64,000 nucleotides of DNA, taken from Psychromonas ingrahamii 37 (GTDB lineage: Bacteria > Pseudomonadota > Gammaproteobacteria > Enterobacterales > Psychromonadaceae). Shown here in pieces: positions 16,713 to 26,486 of the stretch. The stretch's first letter is position 1. Every line of letters begins with the position of its first letter. Location: assembly GCF_000015285.1 (NCBI RefSeq), contig NC_008709.1, positions 1,922,001 to 1,986,000 of the forward strand, in the 5' to 3' direction. A program made the translations under genes and the position numbers. The notes below the pieces were generated by a model. The model made no database searches. It worked only from the letters and a program-made list of their open reading frames with translations, and was not told the origin of the DNA.

Positions 16713-17284
16713 TGTTTATGGCCAAAAAGAGTTAATGCAGAACAGAATGTATCTCCCTAATAGATAAATACTATGATAATTTGTGGACTTATAACCGATC
16801 AGTAAACCAGACCGAAAAAATCGTCCCATTGCTCTTCTGTCGAAGCTATGGTGGAACTCGGGCGTACCTAGTTCCTTGTCCTACGTCACCCTCCATTTCA
16901 AACTTTTCCAACTCCACCGCAGAAGTTGTAGGTTTTGCGAAGGAACAGGGCCACAAGGTTGAAAGCCTTTACCAGCCATGAGGGCTCAGTAAGGAAGTAC
17001 TGTGATGTCGGCTAATAAGGCAAATGCAGTCTCTTACAAAATCTAGTTTAAGGATAGAAAGATTTTTTACGCTCGCTCTTGGGAGAAAGCGAGCGTAAAT
17101 GGGGTAGTCTCAACAGATAAATAGTGCAAAAGTTCTAAGGTGATGTATGGACTCCACTTTTATTCGTTAATACCCCTAAAAGATGATTCCTAGAAACGTA
17201 GGTGATATTCCCATCAGGTAATAAGGCACTATTTAGTGCCAACGCATATAACCTTTACACATAAATGGTTAGCCTAGTATTTAC
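16713..17284. other. Gene-poor stretch with inverted repeats
   Basis: A 66-codon frame at 16781-16981 is unrecognised and has no ribosome site. A perfect 12-bp inverted repeat lies at 17066-17099 (TTTACGCTCGCT, 10-base loop, AGCGAGCGTAAA), and a 7-bp one at 17229-17244 (GGCACTA/TAGTGCC), which may end transcription of the minus-strand gene that follows. Bases 17118-17146 resemble the flank of the hairpin repeat at 5021-5084 (AAAAGTTCTAAGG). Confidence 0.45.
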
Positions 17285-18046
17285 TCATTCGATTGGCCCA
17301 TCTAATTTCATAATCTCGTAATATACTTCATCAATTTTTGGTTTGTTCGCAGCTATTTCCCGATTTAATTTATCAATTTGCAGTTCGAACTTGTTTGTTA
17401 ATATGATGGCTCTTTCTGTATCAGCTTTCATTTTTTCTTGCTTAAGCAGCGACATCTCTAATGATTCGATACGTGCTATTTGGTTGTCCTCATGAATATA
17501 AAATTTGTCATGCATAATCTGTAAATTGTTCTTTTTCGCGGCTGTAATATCATCTTTTAGGTCTGAATCGATTTGCTTAACAATAACCATCGTGTGTAAT
17601 AGTTGTATACGCACCAAATTAAGCTCATCACTTAATGATGCTGTTGAAGCAGATAAGTATCGTCGGACATCTTCATTCGTGCAGAGGAATGTACTGTAAT
17701 GGCCAAATTTTCGTGCATTTTGATTACCAAGTGACGCTACTCGTTTCTGTGGTGGCGGTTTTTTCAAGAGGGCAGTGTTTGCAAAAGTATCACTTTTATT
17801 TTTGTTAACCGATTGAATTTTATGCTTATAACTTTTTGGAACTGTTGTTTTGCGAGTGCATTTGTCATTTTGTGCTGCGCGTAGTTTGCGCACTCTGTAC
17901 TGCGTATTTTTTTCATTTACTTTGATATGTCGTCGCGCGCTAGCGTAATTAATATTTGTCTGTTTACACCAAGCTTTGACAGATATTTCGTTACGAGCAT
18001 GCTCATTTATAAAACGCTGAGTTAATGCTTCCCAATCAGTTAACAT
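17285..18046 (-). CDS. Phage terminase small subunit-like protein
   Basis: The 253-residue protein begins with a helix-turn-helix-like segment (WEALTQRFINEHARNEISVKAW, then NYASARRHI), as in the DNA-recognition domain of small terminase subunits. A basic linker and GNQNARKFGHYSTFL follow, a motif that closely resembles the GNQNA-x-K-x-G-x-Y element common in those proteins. The C-terminal half is strongly helical with coiled-coil character (SLEMSLLKQEKMKADTERA), suitable for oligomer formation. No large terminase subunit or other packaging gene is nearby, so it is an orphan phage-type gene in the island, either a relic or one with a changed role. The ribosome site is weak. Assignment rests on motif resemblance only. 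Confidence 0.5.
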   Translation of the reverse strand: MLTDWEALTQRFINEHARNEISVKAWCKQTNINYASARRHIKVNEKNTQYRVRKLRAAQNDKCTRKTTVPKSYKHKIQSVNKNKSDTFANTALLKKPPPQKRVASLGNQNARKFGHYSTFLCTNEDVRRYLSASTASLSDELNLVRIQLLHTMVIVKQIDSDLKDDITAAKKNNLQIMHDKFYIHEDNQIARIESLEMSLLKQEKMKADTERAIILTNKFELQIDKLNREIAANKPKIDEVYYEIMKLDGPIE

Positions 18047-18497
18047 GACAACCTCACCAATAACTTTTCAAAAAATACACATATAAAATGCCGTAAACAA
18101 CATTTTAATCTATATGTAGTTGCTAAACCCTATAAATCCGCTTTTTGTAGTAAAAAACATCCCTTTGATCAATTTCTATTGTTTACTAGGATAAATCCTT
18201 GAAATGGCTTGCAGGGCTTGTATGGCAAGGGCTGGTGGCTATTAGGCGAAATCTTTTATCTTTGGATTGTCGTTGGATGATAAAATTTCAATTTTGCTTT
18301 GTTGATACCTCACCATTGTTACATCTATCACTTTTTCGTTATTTTATTTTTACTTTTTTCCTTTGATTATTGATAAAAAATGCTAATAAGGTAGTCTGCA
18401 ATCATTTTTCAATAAATAAATACTGTGTTTTATCTTAAGCACTACATTTCCTGACCTACAAATTGCGTAGAGCCAAAGGTTAAATCGTGGAGCGTTA
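18047..18497. promoter_or_regulatory. Intergenic region upstream of cas3, likely cas promoter
   Basis: This 450-base AT-rich gap separates two divergently transcribed units, the terminase-like gene (minus) and the cas operon (plus). No gene is visible. It should contain the cas promoter and any H-NS/LeuO-type control, but I cannot pin a -35/-10 pair with confidence. GGAG at 18489-18492 serves cas3. Confidence 0.45.
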
Positions 18498-20969
18498 ATG
18501 AAACATTTAATAAATAGAAAAAATTCTCACGATGAAAAAATTAACACTTATTTCATGTACTGGGGAAAGGCAAAGAGCGAGTCACAGGCAACGGGTGCTG
18601 ATTATCATTTATTACCCTATCATTGCTTAGATGTGACGGCGGTAGCTGATGTGTGGCTAGAGGAATCTAATATTCTACTGTCGCAAATATCTTGTTATTT
18701 GGACACAACTCAAGATCAGGCAAAACGAATTTGCTTGTTTTTTATCCTACTCCACGATTTAGGAAAGTTTGATGCGCGCTTTCAAAACTTCCGTGAAGAT
18801 ATTCGTCAAATATTACAAGGTGATGATTGGGAAATTGAACCAGATCCAACCTATTACTCGCATGGCTCTTGCGGTTATCGGCAATTTAGTGAGATGTTCG
18901 ATACTAATGAAGCGATGAAAGCAGTGGCGGGGCATCACGGTTCTTGTGATACCTCTCAGCCCTACCATGATCCAGATGCGGATGACGAGCTGCTAGAGCT
19001 AGATGAACAAGCTAGAAAGGAATGGGTTGAGTTCAGTCTTGACTTTTGTCAGTTAAAAGAAGTTCCCGATGTCGGTGATATTCCCATGTTGGCCGGTTTG
19101 TGCAGTGTTGCTGATTGGGTGGGGTCATCCATCACTAATTTCACAACTGATCCATCTATTAATTTACAGCAGTATTATCAAGACACTTTACTTCGAGCAA
19201 GAAAAGCACTCGTCGATACAGGCATGATTGAAAAATCACAGGGAGCGGGGTTTGCTTATTTATTTAACGGGTATCGTCCTCGGGGCATTCAAACATTATT
19301 GAGTGAGATGCCATTAAAAGCGGGACTGACCTTAGTCGAGTCGGATACCGGATCAGGTAAAACAGAATTTGCGTTAGCTTATGCGTCCTCTCTTATTGAA
19401 GCTGGGCTTGCAGATGGAGTGGTATTTGGTTTACCCACACAGGCAACCGCCAATGGTCTATTTTCTCGCGTGGGAGATGCTGCAAAGAAATTATTTCCTG
19501 ATACAAAAACGACACTTGCGCATGGTAAATCTAAATATTTGATGTCAGATGAAAGCGGTTTTTTACAGCAATCAAATAAACGCGCTTTCTTAGGCTCAAT
19601 GTCAGTGGCAACCATAGATCAAATTCTGATGGGCGTGCTGGGTATTCGCCATCAATTTGTCCGTTCATTTGGTACGCGAAAATCTGTGTTGGTGCTCGAC
19701 GAAATTCACAGTTTTGATGCCTATATGTTGGGCCTTATCGAACAAGTTTTAAAAGGGCAGCATCAAGCCTATTCAAGTGTGATTTTACTTTCCGCCACAT
19801 TGCCTAATACGCTAAAAGAAAAACTACTCTCAACTTACAAAGGAAAATCGCTTAATAATGCGTATCCGCTTGTTAGCCATACTGACTTATTCGCTACTAC
19901 CCAAGAATTTACCTTGCCTAAGCAAGCAACTAACAAAACGATCACTTTAAAAACATGGTGTAGCGATGATCTCTTACCCAGTATTAATCAGCGAAAAAAG
20001 ATGATTGATTGGGTATCTCAGGGCGCTATGGTTGGGGTTATTTGCAATACAGTAAAAGATGCACAGCGGTTATATCACCAGATTAAAATAGCAAATCCAG
20101 AACTGAAAATAGAATTGTTTCATGCGCGTTTTACCTTTGGCGACAGGAAAAAACGAGAAGATCAGGTGCTTAAAAATTATGACAAAAATGCTAAACGCAC
20201 GGGACGACTGCTTATTGCCACTCAAGTAATAGAACAATCACTTGATTTAGATTTTGATGTGCTAATCAGTCAAATTGCACCTATTGAATTTTTGATGCAG
20301 CGCATGGGCCGATTATGGCGGCATGAGCGTATAGACAGTGGTTTATGTCCGCGGGCAAGTTGTATTAAAGCACCTTTATTTATCACTTTATTACCCAATG
20401 AGAAAATAACAGATCTGACATCGAGTGAGCAATTAAAGCATCATTACCAAGGCAGCGGATATGTTTATCAAAATAGCCGCTTACTTTATCGCACTGAGCA
20501 ATATCTAAATCAACATCCATTGTTACATTTTCCTGATTGCTACCGAGAGGCGATAAATTATGTTCACGAGGAACAATCTTACTCGGAGGAGCCACAAGTT
20601 TTAACTTCCGTGGCAGATGAATACAGTATTATAGCTGATGGTAGTAACTATACCGCTCGTTCTTTAAGCAAACTGCAGTCAAAGCCACTTAATGATGTTG
20701 ATCCGCGCTGCGCATTGTTAACCCGAGATGGTGAAATGAGTGCCACTGTAGTGCTATTTAAGGAAGACGGTAGTTTATTACACGGTGGGGATTTTAATGA
20801 GCAGCAAGACCGAGAAAACAGCACAGTCGCATTGGCAAAAAAACATGCCAAAGGGATAAAGGACGAACGCTATTACTGCTATAAGGCGGTAGTGGACAAA
20901 GATATTATTTATAACGAGATGGGGTTTATAACGACCGATCTCATCGATGAATTAACAGCAGGGAGTTAA
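18498..20969 (+). CDS. cas3: CRISPR-associated helicase/nuclease Cas3 (type I-E)
   Basis: This 823-residue protein carries an N-terminal HD nuclease: HCLDVTAVADVW near residue 48, LLHDLGKFDARF with the HD pair, SHGSCGY, and AGHHGS near 149. The superfamily-2 helicase follows, with motif I ESDTGSGKTEFALAY, motif II VLDEIHSFDAY, motif III LLSATLP, motif V LIATQVIEQSLDLD and motif VI QRMGRLWRH. A short C-terminal region ends the protein. Cas3 is recruited by Cascade after R-loop formation and degrades the target strand in the 3' to 5' direction. ATG 18498 has GGAG five bases upstream. The length is close to I-E Cas3 proteins, and all catalytic motifs look intact. It is the first gene of the operon; cas6e starts two bases after its stop. 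Confidence 0.97.
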   Translation: MKHLINRKNSHDEKINTYFMYWGKAKSESQATGADYHLLPYHCLDVTAVADVWLEESNILLSQISCYLDTTQDQAKRICLFFILLHDLGKFDARFQNFREDIRQILQGDDWEIEPDPTYYSHGSCGYRQFSEMFDTNEAMKAVAGHHGSCDTSQPYHDPDADDELLELDEQARKEWVEFSLDFCQLKEVPDVGDIPMLAGLCSVADWVGSSITNFTTDPSINLQQYYQDTLLRARKALVDTGMIEKSQGAGFAYLFNGYRPRGIQTLLSEMPLKAGLTLVESDTGSGKTEFALAYASSLIEAGLADGVVFGLPTQATANGLFSRVGDAAKKLFPDTKTTLAHGKSKYLMSDESGFLQQSNKRAFLGSMSVATIDQILMGVLGIRHQFVRSFGTRKSVLVLDEIHSFDAYMLGLIEQVLKGQHQAYSSVILLSATLPNTLKEKLLSTYKGKSLNNAYPLVSHTDLFATTQEFTLPKQATNKTITLKTWCSDDLLPSINQRKKMIDWVSQGAMVGVICNTVKDAQRLYHQIKIANPELKIELFHARFTFGDRKKREDQVLKNYDKNAKRTGRLLIATQVIEQSLDLDFDVLISQIAPIEFLMQRMGRLWRHERIDSGLCPRASCIKAPLFITLLPNEKITDLTSSEQLKHHYQGSGYVYQNSRLLYRTEQYLNQHPLLHFPDCYREAINYVHEEQSYSEEPQVLTSVADEYSIIADGSNYTARSLSKLQSKPLNDVDPRCALLTRDGEMSATVVLFKEDGSLLHGGDFNEQQDRENSTVALAKKHAKGIKDERYYCYKAVVDKDIIYNEMGFITTDLIDELTAGS

Positions 20970-20971
20970 CT

Positions 20972-21514
20972 ATGTATTTATCACAGGTGATGCTCAACAC
21001 GCATGACATTTATGAGCAGCATCAAGCTATTTGGAGTTTGTTTGAGAATGTAGCAGATCGTAAGCGTGATCACTTATTTCGGGTTGAGGTCGCGGATCGG
21101 CAATCGTGTAAAGTTTTGTTGCAATCAAGCACTGAGCCTAAAAGCAGCGAACAAGCCAAGGTGTTAGCCAGTAAGTCATTTTTGGCTGAGATTAAGCAAG
21201 ATGCATTTTATAAATTCAAGCTGCTGGCTTACCCGACAAAGTGTTTAAGCCAAGGTAAAAAAGTAATAGAAATAAAAGAGGCTAATGAACAGGTACAGTG
21301 GCTACAGCGAAAGCTTAGTGGTGCCAATGTTACTGTGACAGCCATGGATGACCTCATGGTGCGCAGTAAAAAGTCATATAACAGCCGCTTCGTCTGCTTT
21401 GAAGGTATTTTACAAGTAACAGATAGTGAACAAATACAGCGTGCATTAGTGATGGGAATTGGCCGTAAAAAACATGCGGGAGCAGGTTTGCTATCACTTG
21501 CCCGCACACAATAG
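20972..21514 (+). CDS. cas6e: Cas6e (CasE/Cse3) crRNA-processing endoribonuclease
   Basis: The 180-residue protein starts MYLSQVMLNTHDIYEQHQAIW, aligning with the E. coli CasE N-terminus; the histidine at residue 17 matches the catalytic His20 of that enzyme. The C-terminal glycine-rich loop GIGRKKHAGAGLLSLA is the family's RNA-binding signature. It cleaves pre-crRNA at the base of the repeat hairpin and stays bound to the 3' handle in Cascade. Position is unusual: it directly follows cas3 with a 2-base gap, whereas in the standard I-E operon it comes after cas5e. It is slightly short compared with E. coli (199 residues) but has all landmarks. Confidence 0.93.
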   Translation: MYLSQVMLNTHDIYEQHQAIWSLFENVADRKRDHLFRVEVADRQSCKVLLQSSTEPKSSEQAKVLASKSFLAEIKQDAFYKFKLLAYPTKCLSQGKKVIEIKEANEQVQWLQRKLSGANVTVTAMDDLMVRSKKSYNSRFVCFEGILQVTDSEQIQRALVMGIGRKKHAGAGLLSLARTQ

Positions 21515-21523
21515 GGAGAAGGT

Positions 21524-21955
21524 ATGTATCAAAGAATATATCAAGCTTATCAGTTACTAAGTAATGGTGATAAGGCAGATTTGAAACGCTGCAATTTAAA
21601 GAAATTGGCCGATTCCCCCGCCTATTTTCGAGTGTTAAAATTCAGCAGAGCGAAAGATACACCGCAAACACAGCGTATTTTGTATTTATTGGTTGGCCTT
21701 AAAATGAGTGATGATCAGCCAGGCGTGAATGTTGCCAATGCATTATTAAATGCGGGTGTAAAAGAGGCGCAAATCATTCAAATCACGCGTAGTGGTGATA
21801 ACGGCATTGATTACTTAAAACGCCAGCTAGTACGCTGTGAAAATATTAAGCTTGAAAGTATCGGCAAGTTAGCTCAATTTTGGGGTGACAATGCCCGCCG
21901 TAATCTATTAAAAAACTTCATTTTATCAGCTAACGATACACAAACCGCTAGCTAA
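21524..21955 (+). CDS. cse2: Cse2 (CasB/Cas11e) Cascade small subunit
   Basis: This 143-residue helical protein has the Cse2 pattern: an N-terminal RIYQAYQLLSNGDKADLKR followed by LADSPAYFRVL, and a C-terminal basic helix pair (LIRCEN-like, FWGDNARRNLLKNFIL). Two copies form the belly of Cascade and stabilise the displaced DNA strand. The ribosome site GGGAGAAGG lies immediately upstream of ATG 21524, just after the cas6e stop. It is a little shorter than the E. coli protein (160 residues). Presence of Cse2 together with Cas6e and Cse1 fixes the system as subtype I-E. Confidence 0.9.
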   Translation: MYQRIYQAYQLLSNGDKADLKRCNLKKLADSPAYFRVLKFSRAKDTPQTQRILYLLVGLKMSDDQPGVNVANALLNAGVKEAQIIQITRSGDNGIDYLKRQLVRCENIKLESIGKLAQFWGDNARRNLLKNFILSANDTQTAS

Positions 21956-21987
21956 CCATTATCAAATTAATCCAAAGGATATTTTCC

Positions 21988-23001
21988 ATGACAACGTTTA
22001 TTAATATTCATACCCTTATTTCTCATCCATCATCGATGATGAATCGTGATGATTCAGGCATGCAAAAAACCGCTGTTTTTGGTGGTAGTGTACGCAGTCG
22101 TATTTCCAGCCAATGTTTAAAGCGTGCTATTCGCCAAAGCGATATTTATGGAGAAGCAGTTGCTGAAAAGTCTATTCGTACCAATAAGTTTGATGAATTG
22201 TTAGATCTATGCAAAGAAGCAATGCCTGAAACTGATATTAAACTAATTGAAGATGTGTTGTTAAACATGGGTTCGAAAGTAACTAAAGATAAGAAAACTG
22301 AGATACGCAATTTCGATGCTGTTCAACCTTATGCAATAGGCTCAATACGTGAAGCCATTAATATGGTGAATGAAGGAACTGAATTAAAAGATCTTAAAAA
22401 AATTGTGCAAATCCCAACCATTGATGTGGCGTTGTCAGGTCGGATGGATGCTAGCTGCCCACCGCGAAATGTTGAAGCGGCAATGAGTGTGGCACACAGC
22501 TTAACCACGCACAGCGCGGATATTGAAGTAGATTGGTTTACCGCCTGTGATGATTTAGCAGAGCAAGGCTCCGGACATATAGGGACAACGGAATTCAGCT
22601 CGGGCGTATTTTATCGTTATGCGTCAATCAATGTTGATTTATTGGCAAAAAATGTTAAATCCACTGTGAGTGAAGTAACACCCATTATTAATACTATGAT
22701 CCGCTGTTTTGCTCAGGTATCACCTAGCGCCAAGCAAAAAGTATTTGCAGCCTACAATCAAGCTGATTTTGTGATGGCCACACATTCCAACCAGCCGATT
22801 TCCCTTGCCAATGCATTTAGAAAACCGATTGAAAATAATGGTGATGTGATGGAAAACTCGATCGCTGCGTTAGTGAAACATTATGAAAAGCTCACCAATG
22901 CTTATGAGCTTGACTCAAAAGCGATAGCACTCGATTTAACCGATAGTGCGCAAAGTAAACAAATCAATTTGGTTAACAAAATCAGTGATATTCGTTTTTA
23001 A
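21988..23001 (+). CDS. cas7e: Cas7e (CasC/Cse4) Cascade backbone subunit
   Basis: The 337-residue protein opens FINIHTLISHPSSMMNRDD and continues MQKTAVFGGSVRSRISSQCL, almost collinear with E. coli CasC. RISSQ-x-LKRA is the family hallmark. Six copies form the helical backbone that holds the crRNA spacer. ATG 21988 has AAAGGA about nine bases upstream. A 32-base gap separates it from cse2, and cas5e begins 20 bases after its stop. No truncation is visible; it is about 25 residues shorter than E. coli Cas7e. Confidence 0.96.
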   Translation: MTTFINIHTLISHPSSMMNRDDSGMQKTAVFGGSVRSRISSQCLKRAIRQSDIYGEAVAEKSIRTNKFDELLDLCKEAMPETDIKLIEDVLLNMGSKVTKDKKTEIRNFDAVQPYAIGSIREAINMVNEGTELKDLKKIVQIPTIDVALSGRMDASCPPRNVEAAMSVAHSLTTHSADIEVDWFTACDDLAEQGSGHIGTTEFSSGVFYRYASINVDLLAKNVKSTVSEVTPIINTMIRCFAQVSPSAKQKVFAAYNQADFVMATHSNQPISLANAFRKPIENNGDVMENSIAALVKHYEKLTNAYELDSKAIALDLTDSAQSKQINLVNKISDIRF

Positions 23002-23021
23002 GTTTGCATAGGATACGTGTG

Positions 23022-23675
23022 ATGAAAACCTTGATATTAAAAACCGAAGGAATGTCGGCCTACGGTCTGCAAACTTTTGATGTGCACCGTAGAGCAAATC
23101 ACTTTCCAACGCGCTCAGCCATTATGGGCATTCTGGGTGCCGCCATGGGGATAACTCGTGAAAATTTTAATGAACTATATGCGCTCTCGGAGCAGCTTAA
23201 AATTGCAGTACAAGTGAACCTGAGTGGCGAAAAAATGGTGGATTACCATACAGTCCAACACTTTCGCAGTCCACAGGGGAAAATTCAAAAGGGAGTTAAA
23301 CCGACCTACCGGGAATACTGGTGTGATAGCGAACATACCTTTGCAATCAGTGCTGCTGAGCACGTAATTGAAAAATTGGTAAACAGTGTGAAATTTCCTG
23401 AATTTACTCTGTTTCAGGGGCGTAAATCTTGTCCTTTAACCCGGCCATTATTTGAAGCTGTAACTGATGATGATAACCCCGCCAATGCGTTGAAAAACCA
23501 TGGAGAACAAGGTCAAATTTTTAGTGATATTAGCGGCGATAATCAACTGGCGATTGTCCAGGTGCGCGACTTGATCACCGCAATACCACGCAAATACGCC
23601 ATGCGGACAGTCTATGTTTGCGGTCAAATAGCAAAAGTACAGAATGATAAGGAGGAAATGAATGAACCTGCTTAA
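23022..23675 (+). CDS. cas5e: Cas5e (CasD) Cascade 5'-handle subunit
   Basis: The 217-residue RAMP protein begins MKTLILKTEGMSAYGLQTF and has the Cas5 landmarks FPTRSAIMGILGAAMGI, VDYHTVQHFR and REYWCDSEHTFAI. Cas5e caps the 5' handle of the crRNA in Cascade. ATG 23022 is preferred over the TTG at 23004 because the AGGA at 23010-23013 fits it and family proteins start with this beta strand. The gene overlaps cse1 by 14 bases, so translation of the two is coupled. Confidence 0.95.
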   Translation: MKTLILKTEGMSAYGLQTFDVHRRANHFPTRSAIMGILGAAMGITRENFNELYALSEQLKIAVQVNLSGEKMVDYHTVQHFRSPQGKIQKGVKPTYREYWCDSEHTFAISAAEHVIEKLVNSVKFPEFTLFQGRKSCPLTRPLFEAVTDDDNPANALKNHGEQGQIFSDISGDNQLAIVQVRDLITAIPRKYAMRTVYVCGQIAKVQNDKEEMNEPA

Positions 23676-25128
23676 AGACGATTTTATTTCAACCTCACAA
23701 GGCAAAATCTCCTTAAAAACAATTTTAACCGGTGAGCAGAACTATCAACTGCAATACTATTTTGATGAAATTCAGCTGGCAATGTTACAACTGTTAAGTT
23801 CGCTAAGCACTGTTGTATTACAACCAACGGTTCAAGAGCTTAAAGATTATTTAAAAAATGGATTAACACCTGAACAATATGAAGCTGCTTTGGACAAAGT
23901 AGAAAGCCAATGGTTTGAAAGCGATTGTTTTATGCAATCTAAACCGCCAACTAATGCTAAATGGCCTGATGCCCCAATTACCAAGTTACTATCTGGCATT
24001 GAATGTGGAACATCTGCTAATGCGATGGGGCTTTTCTCGGAAATTGAACAAGCAGAAATAAGCTGTACCGACTGCATGCATGCATTGAATTATAACTTGC
24101 ACATGAATATCAAGGGTGAATGCTTTGGTCCTACAGGTGCCACCGGTATTCGAGGTGGAGGGGCAATTAGTACCTTAATCGCAGGTGAAAATTTAAAACA
24201 AACACTTTTGAATAATACCATTGCCAAAGATTATTTTAATGATTATGCACAACTTGACAGCGATGCCGAGCAGAGACCGATGTGGGTAGCCCCCTTATCA
24301 GGGAGCGTTTATCAGGCATCAAAAATCGGTATTAATCGTGGTTTATTTGCTTTGGCGTATCACATCGGTTTTAACATTGAAGATAAACCTTGTCTTTGTG
24401 ATGTTTGCGGTAGTGAGTCGGAACAATCAGTAAAAACATTTAATCGTGAAAAATATAAAGGTAATTATGGTTCAACTAAAAATGGACGAGAAGCTGGGGC
24501 TGGCTGGTGGCCACATCCTTATACACCGCGAACCATAAAAGAAGAAGGGGCTTTTGCGGTGTGTGCGCGTGATCAAAACTGGCAAAGTTGGCAAGAACTT
24601 GGAAGTTATATCGTGGGCAAAGAAACGGATAAAGCGACGCTAGAGCCTGCTTATATTATTAAGCAATTTCAATATATGAAAACCCCGCGTCAAACCAATT
24701 TATTAGTCGGTGGCAATATTGCGGATCAAGGAGGGATTACGGGTCGGGTATATGATTTGTATTCCATGCCCTCATCGTTGAATAAACACTTGAGCAAAGT
24801 GACTCAGGTACTTGATTCAGGGCTTGATCAAAAAAACCGCTTATCGCAGGCATTTAACAAAATGTTTGGCGCAGGCTATGACAAAAATTTTGTTGGGGGA
24901 ATTAAAGAAAATGCGATGTACCGCTTTACGGCAAATGCTCAGCAAATTATCCAACGAACCCTGCTTGATGTTGAACGCAAAGAAGCCACTGAATTAAGAA
25001 AAACAGCCGTCATTGAACTTAAGCAAGAAGCACAACGGATCTTTATGGGAGTTCAACGAAAATATCAGCATGATCTTCCTCTTTTTAAAGCATTAGTAAA
25101 AGGAGAGAGCGCACTCTATCGAAAATAA
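23662..25128 (+). CDS. cse1: Cse1 (CasA/Cas8e) Cascade large subunit
   Basis: This 488-residue protein shows Cse1 hallmarks: an N-terminal TILTGEQ...FDEIQLAMLQLL region, the L1-type loop FGPTGATGIRGGGA, a CxxC pair (CLCDVCGS), AGAGWWPHPYTPR and LLVGGNIADQGGITGRVYD. Cse1 recognises the PAM, helps open the DNA and recruits Cas3. GGAGG at 23651-23655, six bases before the ATG, is a strong ribosome site inside the end of cas5e. Here cse1 is the last Cascade gene, whereas in the usual I-E operon it directly follows cas3. Confidence 0.96.
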   Translation: MNLLKDDFISTSQGKISLKTILTGEQNYQLQYYFDEIQLAMLQLLSSLSTVVLQPTVQELKDYLKNGLTPEQYEAALDKVESQWFESDCFMQSKPPTNAKWPDAPITKLLSGIECGTSANAMGLFSEIEQAEISCTDCMHALNYNLHMNIKGECFGPTGATGIRGGGAISTLIAGENLKQTLLNNTIAKDYFNDYAQLDSDAEQRPMWVAPLSGSVYQASKIGINRGLFALAYHIGFNIEDKPCLCDVCGSESEQSVKTFNREKYKGNYGSTKNGREAGAGWWPHPYTPRTIKEEGAFAVCARDQNWQSWQELGSYIVGKETDKATLEPAYIIKQFQYMKTPRQTNLLVGGNIADQGGITGRVYDLYSMPSSLNKHLSKVTQVLDSGLDQKNRLSQAFNKMFGAGYDKNFVGGIKENAMYRFTANAQQIIQRTLLDVERKEATELRKTAVIELKQEAQRIFMGVQRKYQHDLPLFKALVKGESALYRK

Positions 25129-25182
25129 CAAAGAGAATACCTTATCGAAGGGGTATTGCCATTAACATAAGGAGGTTGAAAG

Positions 25183-26100
25183 GTGACATTTATTCCCCTT
25201 AAACCCATCCCAATAAAAGCGCGAACGTCCATGATCTTTGTGGGAATGGGACAAATTGATGTAAAAGACGGCGCATTTGTCGTTATTGATAAAAATGGCG
25301 AACGAATGCATATCACAGTCGGCACTATCGCATGCATTATGCTTGAGCCGGGTACTCGGGTTAGTCATGCGGCCATTAAACTTGCCAGTATTTGCGGCAC
25401 GTTGCTTATTTGGGTGGGTGAAGCGGGCGTTAGGCTTTATTCTGCCGGGCAGCCTGGCGGTGCGCGCAGTGATAAATTACTTTATCAAGCCAAATTGGCA
25501 TTAGATGCTGAATTGCGTTTAAAGGTTGTTCGTAAGATGTTTGAACTCCGTTTTGGTGATGAAGCACCGCAACGCCGCAGTGTTGAACAATTACGTGGAA
25601 TCGAGGGGGCTAGGGTAAAAAAAACCTATCAGTTACTCGCTAAGCAGTATGGGGTTGAATGGCATGGTCGACGCTATGATCGAAAAGACTGGGATAAAGG
25701 TGATACCATTAATCAATGTATCAGTGCTGCGACCGCTTGTTTGTATGGCATTACCGAGGCGGCAATTTTAGCGGCAGGTTATGCCCCGGCGATCGGATTT
25801 TTACATACAGGAAAACCCTTGAGTTTTGTCTATGATATTTCCGATATTATAAAATTTGAAACGGTTGTGCCAGTCGCCTTTCAGGTTGCAGCTAAAAAAA
25901 CATACTCTCCAGATCGGGATGTACGCATTGCATGCAGGGAATCTTTTAGAAAAACCAAAATCTTAAAAAGGCTTATTCCTCTGATAGAAGAAGTGTTAGG
26001 CGCTGGAGAGATAAAACCACCAGAGCCTTACGAAAATGCACAGCCACCCGCTATTCCTATGCCTGAGACGATAGGTGATGACGGTCATCGTACTTCTTAA
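25183..26100 (+). CDS. cas1: Cas1 integrase (type I-E adaptation)
   Basis: The 305-residue protein has the catalytic triad of Cas1: the glutamate in RGIEGARVK (about residue 142), the histidine in IGFLHTGKP and the acidic VYDISDIIKFE motif. The N-terminal beta domain MIFVGMGQIDVKDGAFVVID is typical for subtype I-E. With Cas2 it captures and inserts spacers next to the leader. The GTG start at 25183 is preceded by AAGGAGG with eight bases of spacing. A 54-base gap separates it from cse1. The C-terminal tail is proline-rich (KPPEPYENAQPPAIPMPE), as in E. coli Cas1. All catalytic residues are present. Confidence 0.97.
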   Translation: MTFIPLKPIPIKARTSMIFVGMGQIDVKDGAFVVIDKNGERMHITVGTIACIMLEPGTRVSHAAIKLASICGTLLIWVGEAGVRLYSAGQPGGARSDKLLYQAKLALDAELRLKVVRKMFELRFGDEAPQRRSVEQLRGIEGARVKKTYQLLAKQYGVEWHGRRYDRKDWDKGDTINQCISAATACLYGITEAAILAAGYAPAIGFLHTGKPLSFVYDISDIIKFETVVPVAFQVAAKKTYSPDRDVRIACRESFRKTKILKRLIPLIEEVLGAGEIKPPEPYENAQPPAIPMPETIGDDGHRTS

Positions 26101-26409
<309 letters not shown>

Positions 26410-26486
26410 ACAAAATTTGCTCTTTAAAAATCGGTAATTATTGAAGTACTCTATTTATCCTTACAAAACAATGATATATACTTAGA
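26410..26486 (+). promoter_or_regulatory. CRISPR leader
   Basis: This 77-base AT-rich stretch lies between cas2 and the first repeat. It is placed on the leader side because the repeats here are perfect while those at the opposite end are degenerate. It should contain the array promoter and an IHF-type bend site. CAAAACAATGATATATA just before repeat 1 is a candidate but was not proven. Confidence 0.75.

Noticed and set aside
16781-16981. A 66-codon plus-strand frame in the island
   Set aside because: No ribosome site and no recognisable fold; kept only as part of a gene-poor stretch.
17066-17099. A perfect 12-bp inverted repeat considered as a terminator
   Set aside because: The T-run is on the 5' side of the plus-strand stem, and no gene ends close to it in the right direction; recorded only as an inverted repeat.
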